Of a stretch of 64,000 bases of DNA, positions 1 to 17,142 are shown one piece after another. A program made the translations under genes and the position numbers. The notes under the pieces were generated by a model. The model saw only the letters and a program-made list of their open reading frames with translations, was not told where the DNA came from and did not search any database. This DNA is from Artemia franciscana (Eukaryota; Arthropoda; Branchiopoda; Anostraca; Artemiidae), in NCBI RefSeq assembly GCF_032884065.1, contig NC_088880.1, forward strand, positions 33,792,008 through 33,856,007, given 5' to 3'. Positions within the stretch are counted from its first letter, which is position 1, and each line of letters begins with the position of its first letter.

Positions 1-299
1 TTTTTTCCTTTTTTTCTTTTTAGTTTTTTATTGGTTTTTACCTTTTTTTTAGCTTTTTCAGTTTTTTTTCGTTTTTTCTTTTTACTTTTTTAGTTTTTAT
101 CTTTTTTTTTTTTATTTTTATTAATTTTATTAGTTTTCTTTTTCTCTTCTATTTTTCAGTTTTTTCCTTTTTTTTAGTTTTTTTTAGTTTTTTTAGTTTT
201 TTTAGTTTTTTAGCTTTTTTATTTTTTTTATTAGTTTTTAGTTTTTTTTTTTAGTTTTTTCAGTTTTTTTTTTAGTTTTTAGTTTTTTACCTTTTTTAG
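1..299. repeat. T-rich minisatellite
   Basis: This is an almost pure T tract interrupted every 6-12 bases by short AG, CC or GC steps, giving irregular units such as AGTTTTTT and CCTTTTTTT. It matches the block at 2526-3440, so it belongs to the same repeat cluster. There is no coding potential. Confidence 0.85.
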
Positions 300-375
300 C
301 CTAACCAGGATTTGAACCTGGGACCTTCATTCTCCGTTCTGACACCCTCTCTCATCGAGTGACTACTCCAGAATG
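298..375 (-). other. tRNA-like sequence (possible SINE head or tRNA relic)
   Basis: Read on the minus strand, the stretch contains a perfect 5-bp T-arm (CCAGG-TTCAAAT-CCTGG) that fits the pol III B box, preceded at about the right distance by a box-A-like TAGTCACTCG. The 5' side does not pair with the 3' acceptor side (GGTTAGGC), and no clean anticodon stem forms. It is therefore not a functional tRNA. A tRNA-derived SINE head or decayed tRNA gene is most likely. Confidence 0.35.
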
Positions 376-807
<432 letters not shown>

Positions 808-832
<25 letters not shown>

Positions 833-1192
833 CATTTATATTCCCTGTGTCCCGGTCGTCATTTGTGTCCCGGTGTCCCAGTCTGTAATTACTCTTTGAG
901 TGTCCCGGTCGTCATTTATATTCCCTGTGTCCCGGTGTCCTGGTCGTCATTTGTGTCCCGGTGTCCCGGTCTGTAATTTCTATTCGAACAATCCCTGTGT
1001 CTCGGTCGTCATTTATGTATCCCGCCTGTGCTCCCGGCGTCCCGTTGTAGTTGTATCTCTGTGTCCCGGTCGTCATTTATATTCCCTGTGTCCCAGTCTG
1101 TAATTTCTCTTTGAGGTTCCCGGTCGTCATTTATATTCTCTGTGTCCCGGTCGTCATTTGTGTCCTGGTGTCCCGGTATGTAATTTCATCAG
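808..1192 (+). repeat. GTCCCGG / GTCGTCATTTATATTCC minisatellite
   Basis: About a dozen diverged units are built from GTCCCGGTCGTCATTT, ATATTCCCTGT and GTCTGTAATTTCTCTTTGA in varying order. The reverse complement of the same array lies at 1561-1743 and a shorter direct copy at 2396-2525. It abuts Helitron helicase fragments each time, so it belongs to the element. Confidence 0.85.
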
Positions 1193-1743
<551 letters not shown>

Positions 1744-1869
1744 GATTGTTTTTCCCATGGACAATTATACTTTGCATGTTCAAGAGTCGGTGTACCGGAC
1801 AATCTATTTATATGCACAGACAATGGGACAGCGAAGAATGTTGTATATTCGCAAGTTTTACGTAGTTAA
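1744..1869 (+). pseudogene. Helitron helicase C-terminal fragment (copy 2, open frame with stop)
   Basis: Forty-one codons are open and end in TAA. They read DCFSHGQLYFACSRV, GVPDNLFICTDNG and [13 protein letters not shown] in one frame. This is the end of a Helitron Rep/helicase protein: motif VI (ACSRV) followed by PDNLFI and the terminal NVVYxxVLR typical of this family. The upstream part of the helicase is replaced by minisatellite, so no enzyme can be made. The stop is followed by an (AT)n tract and then the GC-rich hairpin at 1943. Confidence 0.85.
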
Positions 1870-1870
1870 A

Positions 1871-1873
<3 letters not shown>

Positions 1874-1936
<63 letters not shown>
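1874..1936. repeat. (AT)n microsatellite
   Basis: About 63 bp of pure AT between the helicase stop codon and the Helitron-type hairpin. Confidence 0.95.
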
Positions 1937-2195
<259 letters not shown>

Positions 2196-2197
2196 TT

Positions 2198-2395
2198 TTA
2201 ACTACGTAAAACTTGCGAATATACAACATTCTTTGCTGTCCCATTGTCTTTGCATATAAATAGATTGTCAGGTTTACCGACTCTTGAACATGCAACATAT
2301 AATGGTCCATGGGAAAACAATCTGTATTCAGATCTATACCTCATGATTCTAATGATTGCCCTTGAGCTTTGTTGATGGTGATTGCTAATCGACCA
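2198..2395 (-). pseudogene. Helitron helicase C-terminal fragment (copy 3)
   Basis: This is the longest of the three copies. Minus-strand codons read AITINKAQGQSLES, then a stop, GIDLNTDCF, a one-base frameshift, then [19 protein letters not shown] and [15 protein letters not shown] with TAA at 2200-2198. TINKAQGQS is superfamily 1 motif V and YVACSRV is motif VI of Helitron helicases. One premature stop and one frameshift make it a pseudogene. Upstream it is cut by the GTCCCGG minisatellite. Confidence 0.88.
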
Positions 2396-2525
2396 TTCCC
2401 TGTCCCGGTGTCCCGGTCGTCATTTACATCCCCCTGTTTCCCCCGGTGTCCCCGTTGTAGTTGTGTCCCTGTGTCCCGGTCGTCATTTATATTCCCTGTG
2501 TCCCGGTCGTCATTTGTATCCCGGT
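2396..2525 (+). repeat. GTCCCGG minisatellite, short array
   Basis: A few units of GTCCCGGTCGTCATTT and CCCCTGTTTCCCCCGGTG, same family as 808-1192. It ends abruptly at the T-rich block. Confidence 0.75.
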
Positions 2526-3440
2526 GTATTTTTTTTTATTAGTTTTTAGTTTTTTTTGTAGTTTTTGCCTTTTTTTAGTTTTTTCAGTTTTGACGTCACC
2601 TGATCCAGTTTTTTCAGGTGACGTCACCTGATCCACGATCCACAGATCCACAGACAACTTATTTTTATATATATAGATAGTTTTTTTTTTTTTACTTATG
2701 CCCTGGTCGTCATTTATACTCCCTGTGTCCCGGTGCTTTGTTGATTGCTAATCGAACATTCCTTTTGTCCTGGTCGCTTTCTCTTTGAGTTTCGTCATTT
2801 ATTTTTTTCTTTTTTAGTTCTTTTAGTTTTTACCTTTTTTAGTTTTTTTTAGTTTTTTAGATGAAAATTTTTTTTAGTTTTTTCCTTTTTTTCTTTTTAG
2901 TTTTTTATTGGTTTTTACCTTTATTTTAGCTTATTTTTCAGTTTTTTCCTTTTTTTTAGTTTTTTTTTATTTTTTATTTTTTTTAGTTTTTTACCTTTTT
3001 TTAGTTTTTTTAGTTTTTTTAGTTTTTTAGCTTTTTTACTTTTTTTATTAGTTTTTAGTTTTTTTTTGTAGTTTTTGCCTTTTTTTAGTTTTTTCAGTTT
3101 TTTTTTTAGTTTTTTATTGGTTTTTACCTTTATTTTAGCTTATTTTTCAGTTTTTTCCTTTTTTTTAGTTTTTAGTTTTTTTAGTTTTTTATCTTTTTTT
3201 TAGTTTTTTTAGCTTTTTTAGTTTTTTAGCTTTTTTATTTTTTTTTATTAGTTTTTAGTTTTTTTTGTAGTTTTTGCCTTTTTTTAGTTTTTTTAGTTTT
3301 TTAGCTTTTTTATTAGTTTTTAGTTTTTTTTGTAGTTTTTGCCTTTTTTTAGTTTTTTTAGTTTTTTAGCTTTTTTATTTTTTTTATTGGTTTTTAGTTT
3401 TTTTGTAGTTTTTGCCTTTTTTAGTTTTTTCAGTTTTGAC
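2526..3440. repeat. T-rich minisatellite with internal longer duplications
   Basis: About 900 bp of T runs punctuated by AG, GCC and CC. A longer segment (TTATTAGTTTTTAGTTTTTT, TGTAGTTTTTGCCT, CAGTTTT) recurs at 2530, 3045, 3245, 3310 and 3380, showing tandem duplication. Two TGACGTCACCTGATCC motifs are embedded at about 2590 and 2620. No coding capacity. Confidence 0.85.
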
Positions 3441-3551
3441 GTCACCTGATCCAGTTTTTTCAGGTGACGTCACCTGACCCATCCATCCATCCATCCACAG
3501 ACAGACAACTTATTTTTATATATATAGATATATATATATATATATATATCT
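3436..3551. repeat. TGACGTCACC repeat, (CATC)n and short (AT)n
   Basis: Two GACGTCACCTGA motifs are followed by CATCCATCCATCCATCC, ACAGACAGACAACTTATTTTT and about 30 bp of AT. The order matches the flanks of the other AT tracts in this cluster. Confidence 0.7.
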
Positions 3552-3706
3552 GTATTCACAGGTGGGACACAGGGACACAACTACAATGGCGCGTAACTAA
3601 TATGAGGTTTAACGACTTACTCGCGTGGGGGGCTTGGGGGGGACGCGAAGTGCCCCCGCCAACTAGGTGTTGGGGTGGTGCGAAGCGCCACCCCAACAGC
3701 TAGTGA
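3545..3706 (-). mobile_element. Inverted copy of the Helitron-type terminal hairpin block
   Basis: This is the reverse complement of 1938-2091. It contains CACAGGTGGGACACAGG, GGCGCGTAAC, the GC-rich stems and CTAG on either side of the last stem (3663-3666 and 3700-3703). It faces the 1938 copy, so the two could be ends of oppositely oriented elements. Beyond 3706 the sequence changes to unrelated repeat DNA. Confidence 0.6.
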
Positions 3707-3714
3707 AGACATAA

Positions 3715-4203
3715 TTATTTGATCGTTCACCTATATTGAAAAAAAGGGCCATTTCAAAATTTTGATTAGACAATTTTGGGGAAAAAGATTGGCGTGGGAG
3801 AGGGCCCAGTTGCCCTCCGATCTTCTTGGTTACTTAAAAAGGGCACTGGAACTTTTGATTTGTGTTCGAATGAACTCTCTCTATCTTATAGGACCATTAT
3901 TTCAATATGATCGCTTCTGGGAAAACAAAAAATAAAATACGTCAAATCTGATTTTGTGATTTTCGTTAAGATTCCTTTAATTTTAGGTGATGTTTCCCTC
4001 CTATTTCAAAAATCAGGTTTATTTTCTCAGGCTCGTAACTTTTGATTGGTAACATAAACTTGAAGAATCTTATATATTTGGAATGGGCATAATAAGCTGT
4101 TTATGTATCTATTGATATTAAAATTCCGTTTTTTAGGGTTTTGGTTACTATTGTGCCGAGTCGCTCCTTACTTATAGTTCATTACCACGAATTGTTAGGT
4201 AAA
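3715..4203 (-). repeat. R2 repeat, 5' part, inverted
   Basis: Read on the minus strand it starts near 4200 with the R2 end (a variant of AGTTCGTGGTAACGAACT, then GTAAGGAGCGACTCGGC) and continues colinearly with 56778-57330. It is degenerate and lacks the downstream foldback modules. Confidence 0.7.
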
Positions 4204-4815
4204 AGGCGGGATTCTTTGCCTCAAAATCACCTCAAGTTCTTATAAAAAAAATTGTCGGTTTTCCGAAACTGTTACTCTCGTATTTTTTTTCTTTGATTTA
4301 TCCAATTAAAATAGCCTAATTACCGGTTTCTATCCTATTTGAATCACAAGATAAGTACAAAAAACAGGATCAGGTGCGATGGAACACAGCTAACAAAATC
4401 AGAATTGTTTGACGCTCATAAATCTTTACATCGCTAACACAGAAAAAACTTAAGAAGATCTCACAGATTGGACTTTATTAGATCACAGCAATTGTAGACA
4501 ATTTTTTTATGTTTAAAGAGATTTTTATGAAATATTACGGGAAATAAACGTTTTTTGGCAACATTTCCTTGATTAAGAGCATACATAGATACCATTTTAC
4601 CAAATCAGAGTTTTTGGTGACAATTCTAAGGCAATTGAGATGACACATATGACACGTTAGAGTGATTTAGGTGCATTTATAAGACATACTCTGCTACATT
4701 AGCTACATTTAATACCACCAGCTATATTTAATTGAGATGAATGACACTTTTAAGCTTATACATCATTTTTGAGACTGCCCATTGCCATCATTCTGCTGTG
4801 AAAAGTATTCTTAAT
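4204..4815. other. AT-rich DNA, nothing recognised
   Basis: No open reading frame of note, no splice-flanked exon and no repeat that I could match elsewhere in the window. Confidence 0.5.
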
Positions 4816-5088
4816 TCATTGTTCCCATATATACCCATATATATGGGTATATACTCATATATAATTCATTATACCCATATATATACCCATGTATATATGG
4901 CATATATATACCATATGTATATATGGGTATATACCCATATATAATTCATTATACCCATATATATAATACCCATGTATATATGGCATATATATACAATATG
5001 TATATATGGGTATATACCCATATATATACCCATATATACCCATATATATACCCATATAATTCATTGTTCCCATATATACCTCTCTCAC
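4816..5088. repeat. Palindromic ATATACCCATATATGGGTAT tandem array
   Basis: Units of CCCATATATA and TATATGGGTA alternate so the array is self-complementary. A larger segment of about 105 bp (starting at TTCATTATACCCATATATA) is directly duplicated at 4865 and 4948. Long ORFs on both strands rich in Tyr, Ile and Gly are by-products. Confidence 0.85.
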
Positions 5089-9215
<4,127 letters not shown>

Positions 9216-9400
9216 ACCTAACCTTACCTAATCAACTCTATACATTATATATTTAATTAAAATATATCTACATAGTAGTTTATCTTACTCAAGCTGATCT
9301 AACTATTACAGAATGCAGACAGAGAAACCGGTTTTATTCAGGTTAAGAACGTAAGCGTGATCGGTATAATAGACTGGTAGCATTTTGTGCGCCACCAGGT
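9216..9400 (+). repeat. Dispersed repeat, copy 1 (pair with 31345-31530)
   Basis: The string CAACTCTATACATTATATAT, then TCTACATAGTAGTTTATCTTACTCAAGCTGAT, is matched at 31385-31530 by AACTCTATACATAAAATATC and the same GTAGTTTATCT...GCTGAT order, followed in both by GGTT, CTATTCAGG/CTACTCAGACC and AAGAAC. Identity is moderate. Confidence 0.6.
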
Positions 9401-11215
9401 GTATATAACCTTTTTTAACTGGTTAACCCCTTGATACAAACAAGTCAAGGTTATAGAAAACATAAATTAAGGCAAACAACCGCTCAAATTCCCCTCAATT
9501 AACGTTACCACCCCCTCAAACAGGCTGGATTATAATTTGCAAAAGCAATAAATGGAATACAACTACAACCGCTGCGGAAAACGTCGCACCTAAACCATTA
9601 AGTCTGACCCTTGAAAAAAAATTAGGGATTCATTTTTTACGGTACGCGTCTCTCCCATGTAATTTAAAAGCAGAAAAATTACATACGCAACTTGGAGATG
9701 ACCTTAAAGTTTTGAAACGAGTTCTGCATACACCCATGTTCTTATAACGGTAATTTTTGTTCGGTATACTTTGCGTGAGGTGAAAGACCCGTTCTACTGG
9801 ATTTCTTGCATGTCGTAGTTTTAATTTGCTGGATAAATTTTAGGCCTATGCTGCAGGGTGTGGTCCCTTTTCTTCCGTCATTAGCATGTTTTCTATACGA
9901 AAACAAAACCACAAGCGATAAAGCAATCAAATTGGCCTACACGAATTCAATAGAAACTAGAATCTCATTAAATACTAGGTTATTAGAGTTTGAAATAGAG
10001 AACAGTAGTAATTGGATCAAGACCATGAAGTAGTATTTTCAGATTATCGATATCTGGGAGTTACGTAAAACTATACTTTTTCCTTTGTTGGGGGGTGGCG
10101 ATCAACAGCTAGAACTTGGAAAATATGTAACAATACGTAGGAGATATATGAGTTATATTGCATAAGACTTGATTATCCGGGCCTGCAAGGGGTTAAGTAT
10201 CTGACCAGTGCAAAGGCAGTCAAGGAGGGGGGGATTTTAGGGGAGCAACATTTCAAATAAATAATCTAACGCTTATAATTATTTTGTAATCTTTGAAATT
10301 ATGCTTTTATTAATACAAGTAGAGGGCGCAGCTGGCAGTAAGTATATGCAAATAGAATCCGAAATATAAGAGAGTTATTTGAAGATGGCATGGATGTTGA
10401 TGATATTAAATTAGTAAAAATATGGCGACGATTTAGATGCCATTCACTTGTTCCACAAACTCCTAAATATGAAAAAAATAATTCAACGTCGACGCATTTC
10501 CTGAAAGAAGCCAATAGATGTGTTAGAATTAATTGTGCAATACCGAAGTGAAATGGTCTTTGCAAACGTACGAGTCGCCCATCAATGTTATCAGCGATTG
10601 CAGTGTCTTCGGCCAGTAATGAACGGTCGTTTAACAAACATGTCTCAGTTCGACTATGGACCAGAAGTGACTACGAAGAATCAGAAACAATCAATTTGGC
10701 CTGATAATTAATTATTTTGCAAAGAATAAGTAAGAAAAATCAAATTTAAATAAATGGAAAGTTCTGTTAGCAAATGAACATTTTGTTAAAATTTGGCAAA
10801 GAGACAGGAAGGGGGTGCCAAACAAAATTTTATCCCGGTGCAAGAGAGGCCAAAACCAGCAGTGGCCGACGCCCAAAACAACTAAAACCCGGCACTTATC
10901 AGTACTTAGTCAAGGTACTAGTACCGGTACTTAGTACGTATTGGCACTTAGTCAACGTATTCAGGAAAGACACAAATGTGCGGATCAACCAAGATGGTTT
11001 ACCGGTACCTGAAATTTTCTAGGAAAAAAACAATAGAAAACACTCAAATCTACAGTTAACGTACCCATTTGACTTTGTTTTGGTACACGTTCACAGCTTA
11101 CACTAAAAACTTAACATAGTCTGTTCGAACATTGTCGTTACAATTATTGTAACGAGGTCAATTCATTTTATAGGTCACTGGTAAATGAGTCAATTTATTT
11201 TCAAATTACACAAAA
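9401..11215. other. AT-rich DNA with an unassigned ORF-rich block at 10285-10720
   Basis: Base composition rises slightly at 10285-10720 and both strands stay open for 60-112 codons. A plus-strand frame reads RNIRELFEDGMDVDDIKLVK and IWRRFRC before a stop at about 10550. I do not recognise it. At 10850-11000 GGTACC/GTACTTAGTAC-type short repeats cluster. No start, splice site pair or domain supports a gene. Confidence 0.35.
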
Positions 11216-11221
11216 ATCAAA

Positions 11222-12110
11222 CCAAGTTTTTTTTCAGCGGAAAGTAAGAAGCAGCATTAGTCCTCAAAACAAACAGAAATGAATCTGTATATGAAGGGGC
11301 AGGTCCCCATTCAATGCCTTGCTTTTCACGCTAAGGTTTTTAGTACTTAAAAAAAAAACTTCCTATTATAATTAAATGGCCCTTGTGTTTCAGAAGTCGT
11401 TCATAAAAAAAAAATGGGAAAGACAGTCAAACAATAGCATAAAAAGCAATTTATTGAGAAGGAGGGCAACCCTTTTGATTATTAATGCTGACCCTATTCG
11501 TTTTGAATTTTAATGTTGCTCTTTACTTTCAGTGCAAAAAACTTGGTTTTTTAATTTAATTTCTGATTGTTTTTCGAATAAAGCCGATAAACTTATTCAT
11601 CCTCCATGAAACATTCTCTCCCCTCACGGGAAAACCCTCCATGTAAAGTACTTCCCACATAGAATACATCACCCCTTAAGTTTCCTTCCGGACACTGAAA
11701 ATCCCCTTTCCCCTACATAAAATTTCTTACAAAAGATTCAGCCTGAAAAACTCGCCTTTGCTGGCTTAACAAGCTTCCATTTTAAAAAGACTATAAGTTC
11801 TAATCGTTTTTCTCATCCCTCCAGAAATTCCCCCTTCCGTAAAATTATTTTCGCGAAATTCAAACACGTCGAAAATGTTTTCCCGGCAATTTCTCCGGAA
11901 CATCTCCACGTGCAAAATTGAATATCCGAAGAGAAAGTAAGACAAATAAAAAGAATCTTTGTAAAAAATTTGTGAATTCCCATAGTATAAAATTTCTCCT
12001 GGAAAGGTCACCCCCAGGAACTTTCCTCCACACGGGAAATCAAAATCATCCCCACGGAAACCCACACTAAGCACAAAATTCCCCCCCCCCTAAGAAAAAC
12101 TTCTGTGTAC
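11222..12110. repeat. Dispersed repeat: foldback module plus C-rich tail, copy 1
   Basis: The left part (11222-11565) is a degenerate foldback: AAAGTAAGAAGCAGCATTAG at the start is mirrored by AATGTTGCTCTTTACTTTCAG at the end. The right part (11580-12110) is rich in CCTCCATG, CCCACAT and GGAAAACTTCCCC strings. The same two-part order recurs at 12425-13200, and partly at 21225-21660. Confidence 0.7.
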
Positions 12111-12424
12111 GTCCCAATAACATATACTATACACCAACAGAAGGAAAATTTTACACTTTTGACTTCACTTCAGTCAAATATCATAACCAAAATCGTTAAA
12201 TTTAGTATGCATCACTACCATTAAACAAGTACATCGTCCTGTACCCATGCATGAACAAAATATGTATTTTTTCCAAATAAGGCAATTCATAAATGTGTAT
12301 ATGCCATCTAGCACTTGGCGATTTTTTCCAACAAAAGTGTTAGTTTCCACTCTTATGAGTTTTCATGTGAGCACCCAGTATCCCTTGGAGATATAGGGTT
12401 TCAAACACTTGAATTCTTTTTCCT

Positions 12425-13200
12425 TGTTGTTCACTAAACAAAAAGAAACACGTTTTTTAGACTAAAAGTATGGAGCAATACTAAAACTTAAAACGAATGG
12501 AAATTATTCGGCATATGAGGGGGGCTGCCCCGTCCTCAATACCATGCTTTTCGCACCAAAGTTGTATAGTACTTTAAAAAAGCTTCTTATTCCAATTAAA
12601 CAGTCTTTGTCCTCTAGGTGTCATTCTTAAAGAATGGAAACAAAAAGTCAAACTTTGCTGTAAAGAGTGGGGCATTGGGAAGGGGGTACCTCCCTCACTC
12701 ATGGAATAATTTCTGTTAGTTTTAAGTTTTAATGTTTCTCCTTACTTTTGGCTAGACAATTTTATTTTTTTAGATTAATTTCTGCTGGTCTTTCAAATGA
12801 TGTTGGGAAACTCATCACCCCTCCCCACATGGAAACCCCTCCCCCCTACGAAAAAATTCTCCATTGAAAGGCTGATTGTTTTCCAAATCATGCCGGACAT
12901 CTCCCCTCTACGAAAAATTTTTCTCAGAGATCCCACACTCCAATTAAAAGTTTTCCCGTAGAAAATTTTCCCCCAGAAAATTCCCCCGTAATATCTCCGC
13001 ATTTGAAATTTAGTCGCAAAGAGAATGTATAAAAATAGACAATTAAAAAGAATTTTGTATAAAATTTCTGGCAAATTTCCCCCATGCAAACTTCACCATA
13101 CGAAATTCACCCCTGGAAATTTACCTCCTATAGAAAGATATCTTCCTGGAAAATATCCCCATAGAACCCCTGCTCCTTCCAAAAAATGTCTTCATACTTC
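12425..13200. repeat. Dispersed repeat: foldback module plus C-rich tail, copy 2
   Basis: The order is the same as at 11222-12110: foldback arms ACTAAAAGTATGGAGCAATAC and TAATGTTTCTCCTTACTTTTG, then a tail of CCCCTCCCCACATGGAAACCC-type sequence to about 13200. The two copies are in direct orientation, about 1.2 kb apart. Confidence 0.7.
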
Positions 13201-13264
13201 CCAGTAATAAATAACATACGTATGAAATGGGCTAAGTCTTATAACTTAATGCCATTTCCCGCGG

Positions 13265-13625
13265 GGTTATAGTAATTATCAACTATTCTGAACAAAATGG
13301 CTGTCTCAAAATTTTGATCACGAGGTTCAGAGGAAAAACGGGGTTTGGGAGGGAACTATTTGCGCTCCAATCTTCTTGGTTACTTAAAAGGGGGCACTGG
13401 AATTTTCGATTCCCGCCCCGATGAGCCTTCTCTAGATCTTCTTAGACCATTGGTACGATAAAATAAGTCCTGGAGAAAAAAACACATGAACACGCACGGA
13501 TGTTTTTTCTTTAGGAAAAAAAAAATACAAAATGGCGCAGACAGGTGCTCACGTTAAGGTTCTCTGATACACTGAAATTGAAGTTGCGATCTTCATTAGG
13601 ATTACCACGAACTGTTTGATTGACA
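13265..13625 (-). repeat. R2 repeat, partial, inverted
   Basis: Contains the R2 middle segment in reverse (CAAAATGGCTGTCTCAAAAT, CCAATCTTCTTGGTTACTTA, GGCACTGG) and ends near 13600 at TTACCACGAACTG, which is the R2 end palindrome. The segment between is deleted relative to the full copy. Confidence 0.7.
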
Positions 13626-16600
13626 ACCAGGAGGCAGTCCCCCCACTCCGATGTATTTATTCTACACCCTCCCTGAATTTTGAGAAATAATTTTCTGTTC
13701 AGCATATTTTTCATTGAAAATACCATTTTTGGTATTTTCATCGAATAAACAAATAAATAAAAGAACTGCCTCCTGGATTAAAAAAAAATAATTTTAGCTC
13801 CCCCTCTTTCCTTTTCGTGAGCAAAGGCCCTGTTCAGCTTTTTGGTAATACAGATTATAAGTTCTTGCATTATTGGGTCAAATATTACGTAACTTGGCTA
13901 CCTTATTCCCACAAAACTCATTGTTTTTTTTGTTTTGTTTTTTTTCTTCTATTTTTTGTTAGTAACGCACCCTCGCAAGCAACGCTTTTGGTGTGCTACC
14001 GATTGATTTTGCCTGTGTTATTTCCTTTGGTTAATAAATTAATACTACTACTAAAAAAAAAGATTAGCTTCAGAAAGCCATGTTGAACACTTTCTGATTG
14101 ACCAAACATGTGCCTTAACTTTGTCATCAATGCCACTATGGATCTTACTGTGAGCTATAAACTATATTGAACTCTAAAAATAGCAGTCCAGTTAACGACT
14201 CCCCCCTCTCCTCTTAGATACAGTCCCCCCAAAATTAGCTTAATATCTTGTGCTTTAAAATACAAAAGACTTTCCCCTCGTATTTTCTTCATGTTATTTT
14301 CTTCAATTGAGTCAGTTAAAAATGATATCCTCGTGATTAATCACGAGGATTAACAACAGTTTTACAAGGAGATACTCACTTTTGAAACACCTGGCACCTT
14401 AATTCTGGGTATTGGCCAGTTTTTTGGGACTTCTTCGTGAAATCATCACACTTCTATGCTGGTATATACCCTTGGGATAGAAGCTTGTTATTTGTATGAT
14501 ATATAAGCTATTCTTATAAGAAAACTGATAGTCTTTGTAGTTAAGTGGAGGGGTTTAACAAGTTACGAAGATGAAATTGGTTAGTCATCTTCCATTTTCT
14601 TTTTGCATTATGGATTGTACCAGCTAGAACTAGGATTAGGTTTTTATTTTATAAGATGATACTACAAAAAAATGTCAATATTTAAATAAAACATCGAAGA
14701 GGACAACAGAAAAATAGTAAAAAAAAGCTTGAATGCTTAAAGAAGTACAAGATACAATTATTTCAATTACCAATGATATTAAAGTAAGTATTGCAATAAG
14801 GAATTATTAAAAAAAGAAATTTAGTGTCATTCAAAAGCCTTTTGTTCAGTCTTGGTTAAACTTAAATGAATTAATGTCCATCTTTGATCTATTGTTGAGT
14901 TCCAAATTGAGTCATAATTCTCTGTATGTTTTTTAATGTTTTGCTGAAGATAGCTATTAGTTATATACCTAGAATATTCACTTAAGTTGTATTGTAGTGA
15001 CTGCCTTCAGAAAGTCCTCATTCAATTCTTGTTTCTTTAATGATGGAAAGGAATTGTGGTTTTCGTCACTCTTTATTGTGGACATACATTGTTCCAAATA
15101 ATAAGTTGAAAAGGATATTGATGTCATTATCGAGTTACGTCAATATCAATCAGTGGTTCTAATATCTCTGATGGCACTTAAGTATTATAAAAGAAAATAC
15201 ACGAGAATTTGAATCGCGAACATGAGACATTACCCGCTTTTTACGGTGATAATACCAGACAATTAGCTTCGACTCGCTGGGAAAATACATAGTAGCTATA
15301 TGTTAATTGAATAGTTAGTTGGTATTTCGGTTCGGTTAGTGTAGGTTTGTTTAGATTACGTTTTTAATGTATGCCTATGCTATACTCCAACCCCATAATG
15401 TCCCTAATGTGCAAATAAATAGCCCAAATTTGTTTCTAAACTATTATATTTTTATCGTAATAAGGTATATTTCATTAGCATTAACCAAACTTCACTTCTC
15501 GAGTTTTGTTCGTATAATACTTGAGTACCTGTCTAATTTTTTTGGAGATTCGTCGAATTTCCCTAAGAGGAAATTGGGTTTCCAAAAAATTAAGGCTTAT
15601 AAATAGACAAACGTTAGCTCAGAACACAAATCCTTAACTTTCGTTAACTTTAATTGACATTAAGATCATGGAGCCCATTTTTTTTTTTTGAGGAATTTCA
15701 TAAAATCCAAGGAAATTAAGAAGCACTGTTTTAAACGTTGGTGACGGATAAGAATTAAACTTATATATTAACTACCCGTTACATGAAATGCTGACAACAA
15801 ATAAGAAATACCCTTCGCAAAAAGAAAAACAAATCAAAGAACTTCAAATAAATTTTATTTCCCGAAGATAGTAGAATATTCTTCTGTTTTGAATTCAAAC
15901 AAAATATATTAAAGCTTATCTTATTTGTAAGTTATTGTATAGATACAATTCAGAGCAAATATTTGATATTAAGGGGGTAGGGATAATTTTCATTCCCAAC
16001 GCAAATGAACGTTATGTCTGAATTCAGGATGAAATTCTGATCCTAAGAGTATGTCTATTTTTTAGCTACCTCATTATTGAGTTAATACAAAAATTTACAC
16101 AGGATTATTGGTAGTAATTCGTTTAGTGCATAGCTAGTGAGGTGATAATCTAGAACGATGACGACCTATCAATGACTATCCAATGTTTGAAATTAAGGAT
16201 AGAAACTGAAGCTTAAAGATCCAACATCTTCCTGCCCGAAATAGAGGCCAAGAGAGAAGTACTATCGACCTCCTGCTAGCTATGGTGAAGGGTCGAACGT
16301 TAAAGACTTGCTTAACTCACAGCAAAGCTATATCTTGGCTTCTTGTGGCAGAGAGATGCCACTTGGTCCTTAAACCAGATTGGTTTTATGTCAAGGGATG
16401 TGAAAACTTCTTAAGGGGACCCTTAAAAATCATTAAAAGCATCCAAAAAAATAAAGGGATCAAATTCTTCACAATCAAAAAATCAAAGCAACATCAGAAC
16501 AAAATTTTAGACATAGTATCTAGAACCATATCTAGTACTAGAATAATTTACAGAACTACTGAATGCAACTAAAAGCAGCATTTTTTTTTTCATTTTGTGG

Positions 16601-17142
16601 AGAAGCTTAAAGGTAGTTAAGAAAGTGATTTTTGTACTAGTTAAAATGATGTTTACCTCATTTAAATTAAATTATCATCTTCTAGTGACTGAGAGCTCAA
16701 TTTCAGCCTCACTTGCAAATGACTTATGGGTCCAGAATCGTAGTAAATTTTTATGAGTTTTACTTTTTTCCCATTGCATATACAATTTTTAAACAGTACT
16801 CCTTTGTTGTCGTTTAAAAAAATGTGGCTCCCTGCCATATTCTCCATAACAATGCTTCTCTTCCTCGAAAAGTATTACTGCTTTAAAGCTCAAAATGCAT
16901 CATTCAATTCTTCAGGTTGGTTTCATTTCTCTGCCTGTCGAGGATATTGTACCCGTTACCTTACAGAATATATTTCTCAGCTCCTTCAAAACTTAGAATT
17001 TAAATTTCTTGCCACAGGTCTATCGGAACACAACAGTTGTATTAGCCCTCTGACCATATCTTTGCCACTTATATCTATTTTTTTTTTAATCTTCTTTAGC
17101 ATATATAATCAGCAAAATATCTAATATCTTCTTTCTTTTTAG
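13626..17142. other. AT-rich DNA upstream of gene A exon 2
   Basis: No confident exon. A perfect 24-bp palindrome lies at 14327-14350. If gene A's first exon is in the window it should be in or before this stretch, encoding a few codons with a donor in phase 0. Two weak options are ATGAAATTG before GTTAGT at 14562-14570 and ATGAAA before GTAACA at 7552-7557. Neither donor is convincing. Confidence 0.45.
14327..14350. repeat. Perfect 24-bp palindrome
   Basis: ATCCTCGTGATT is followed immediately by its exact reverse complement. It has no spacer and flanking bases do not extend it. It has no assigned role. Confidence 0.9.

Noticed and set aside
298-375. Functional tRNA gene
   Set aside because: The T-arm is good but the acceptor stem does not pair and no anticodon stem-loop forms.
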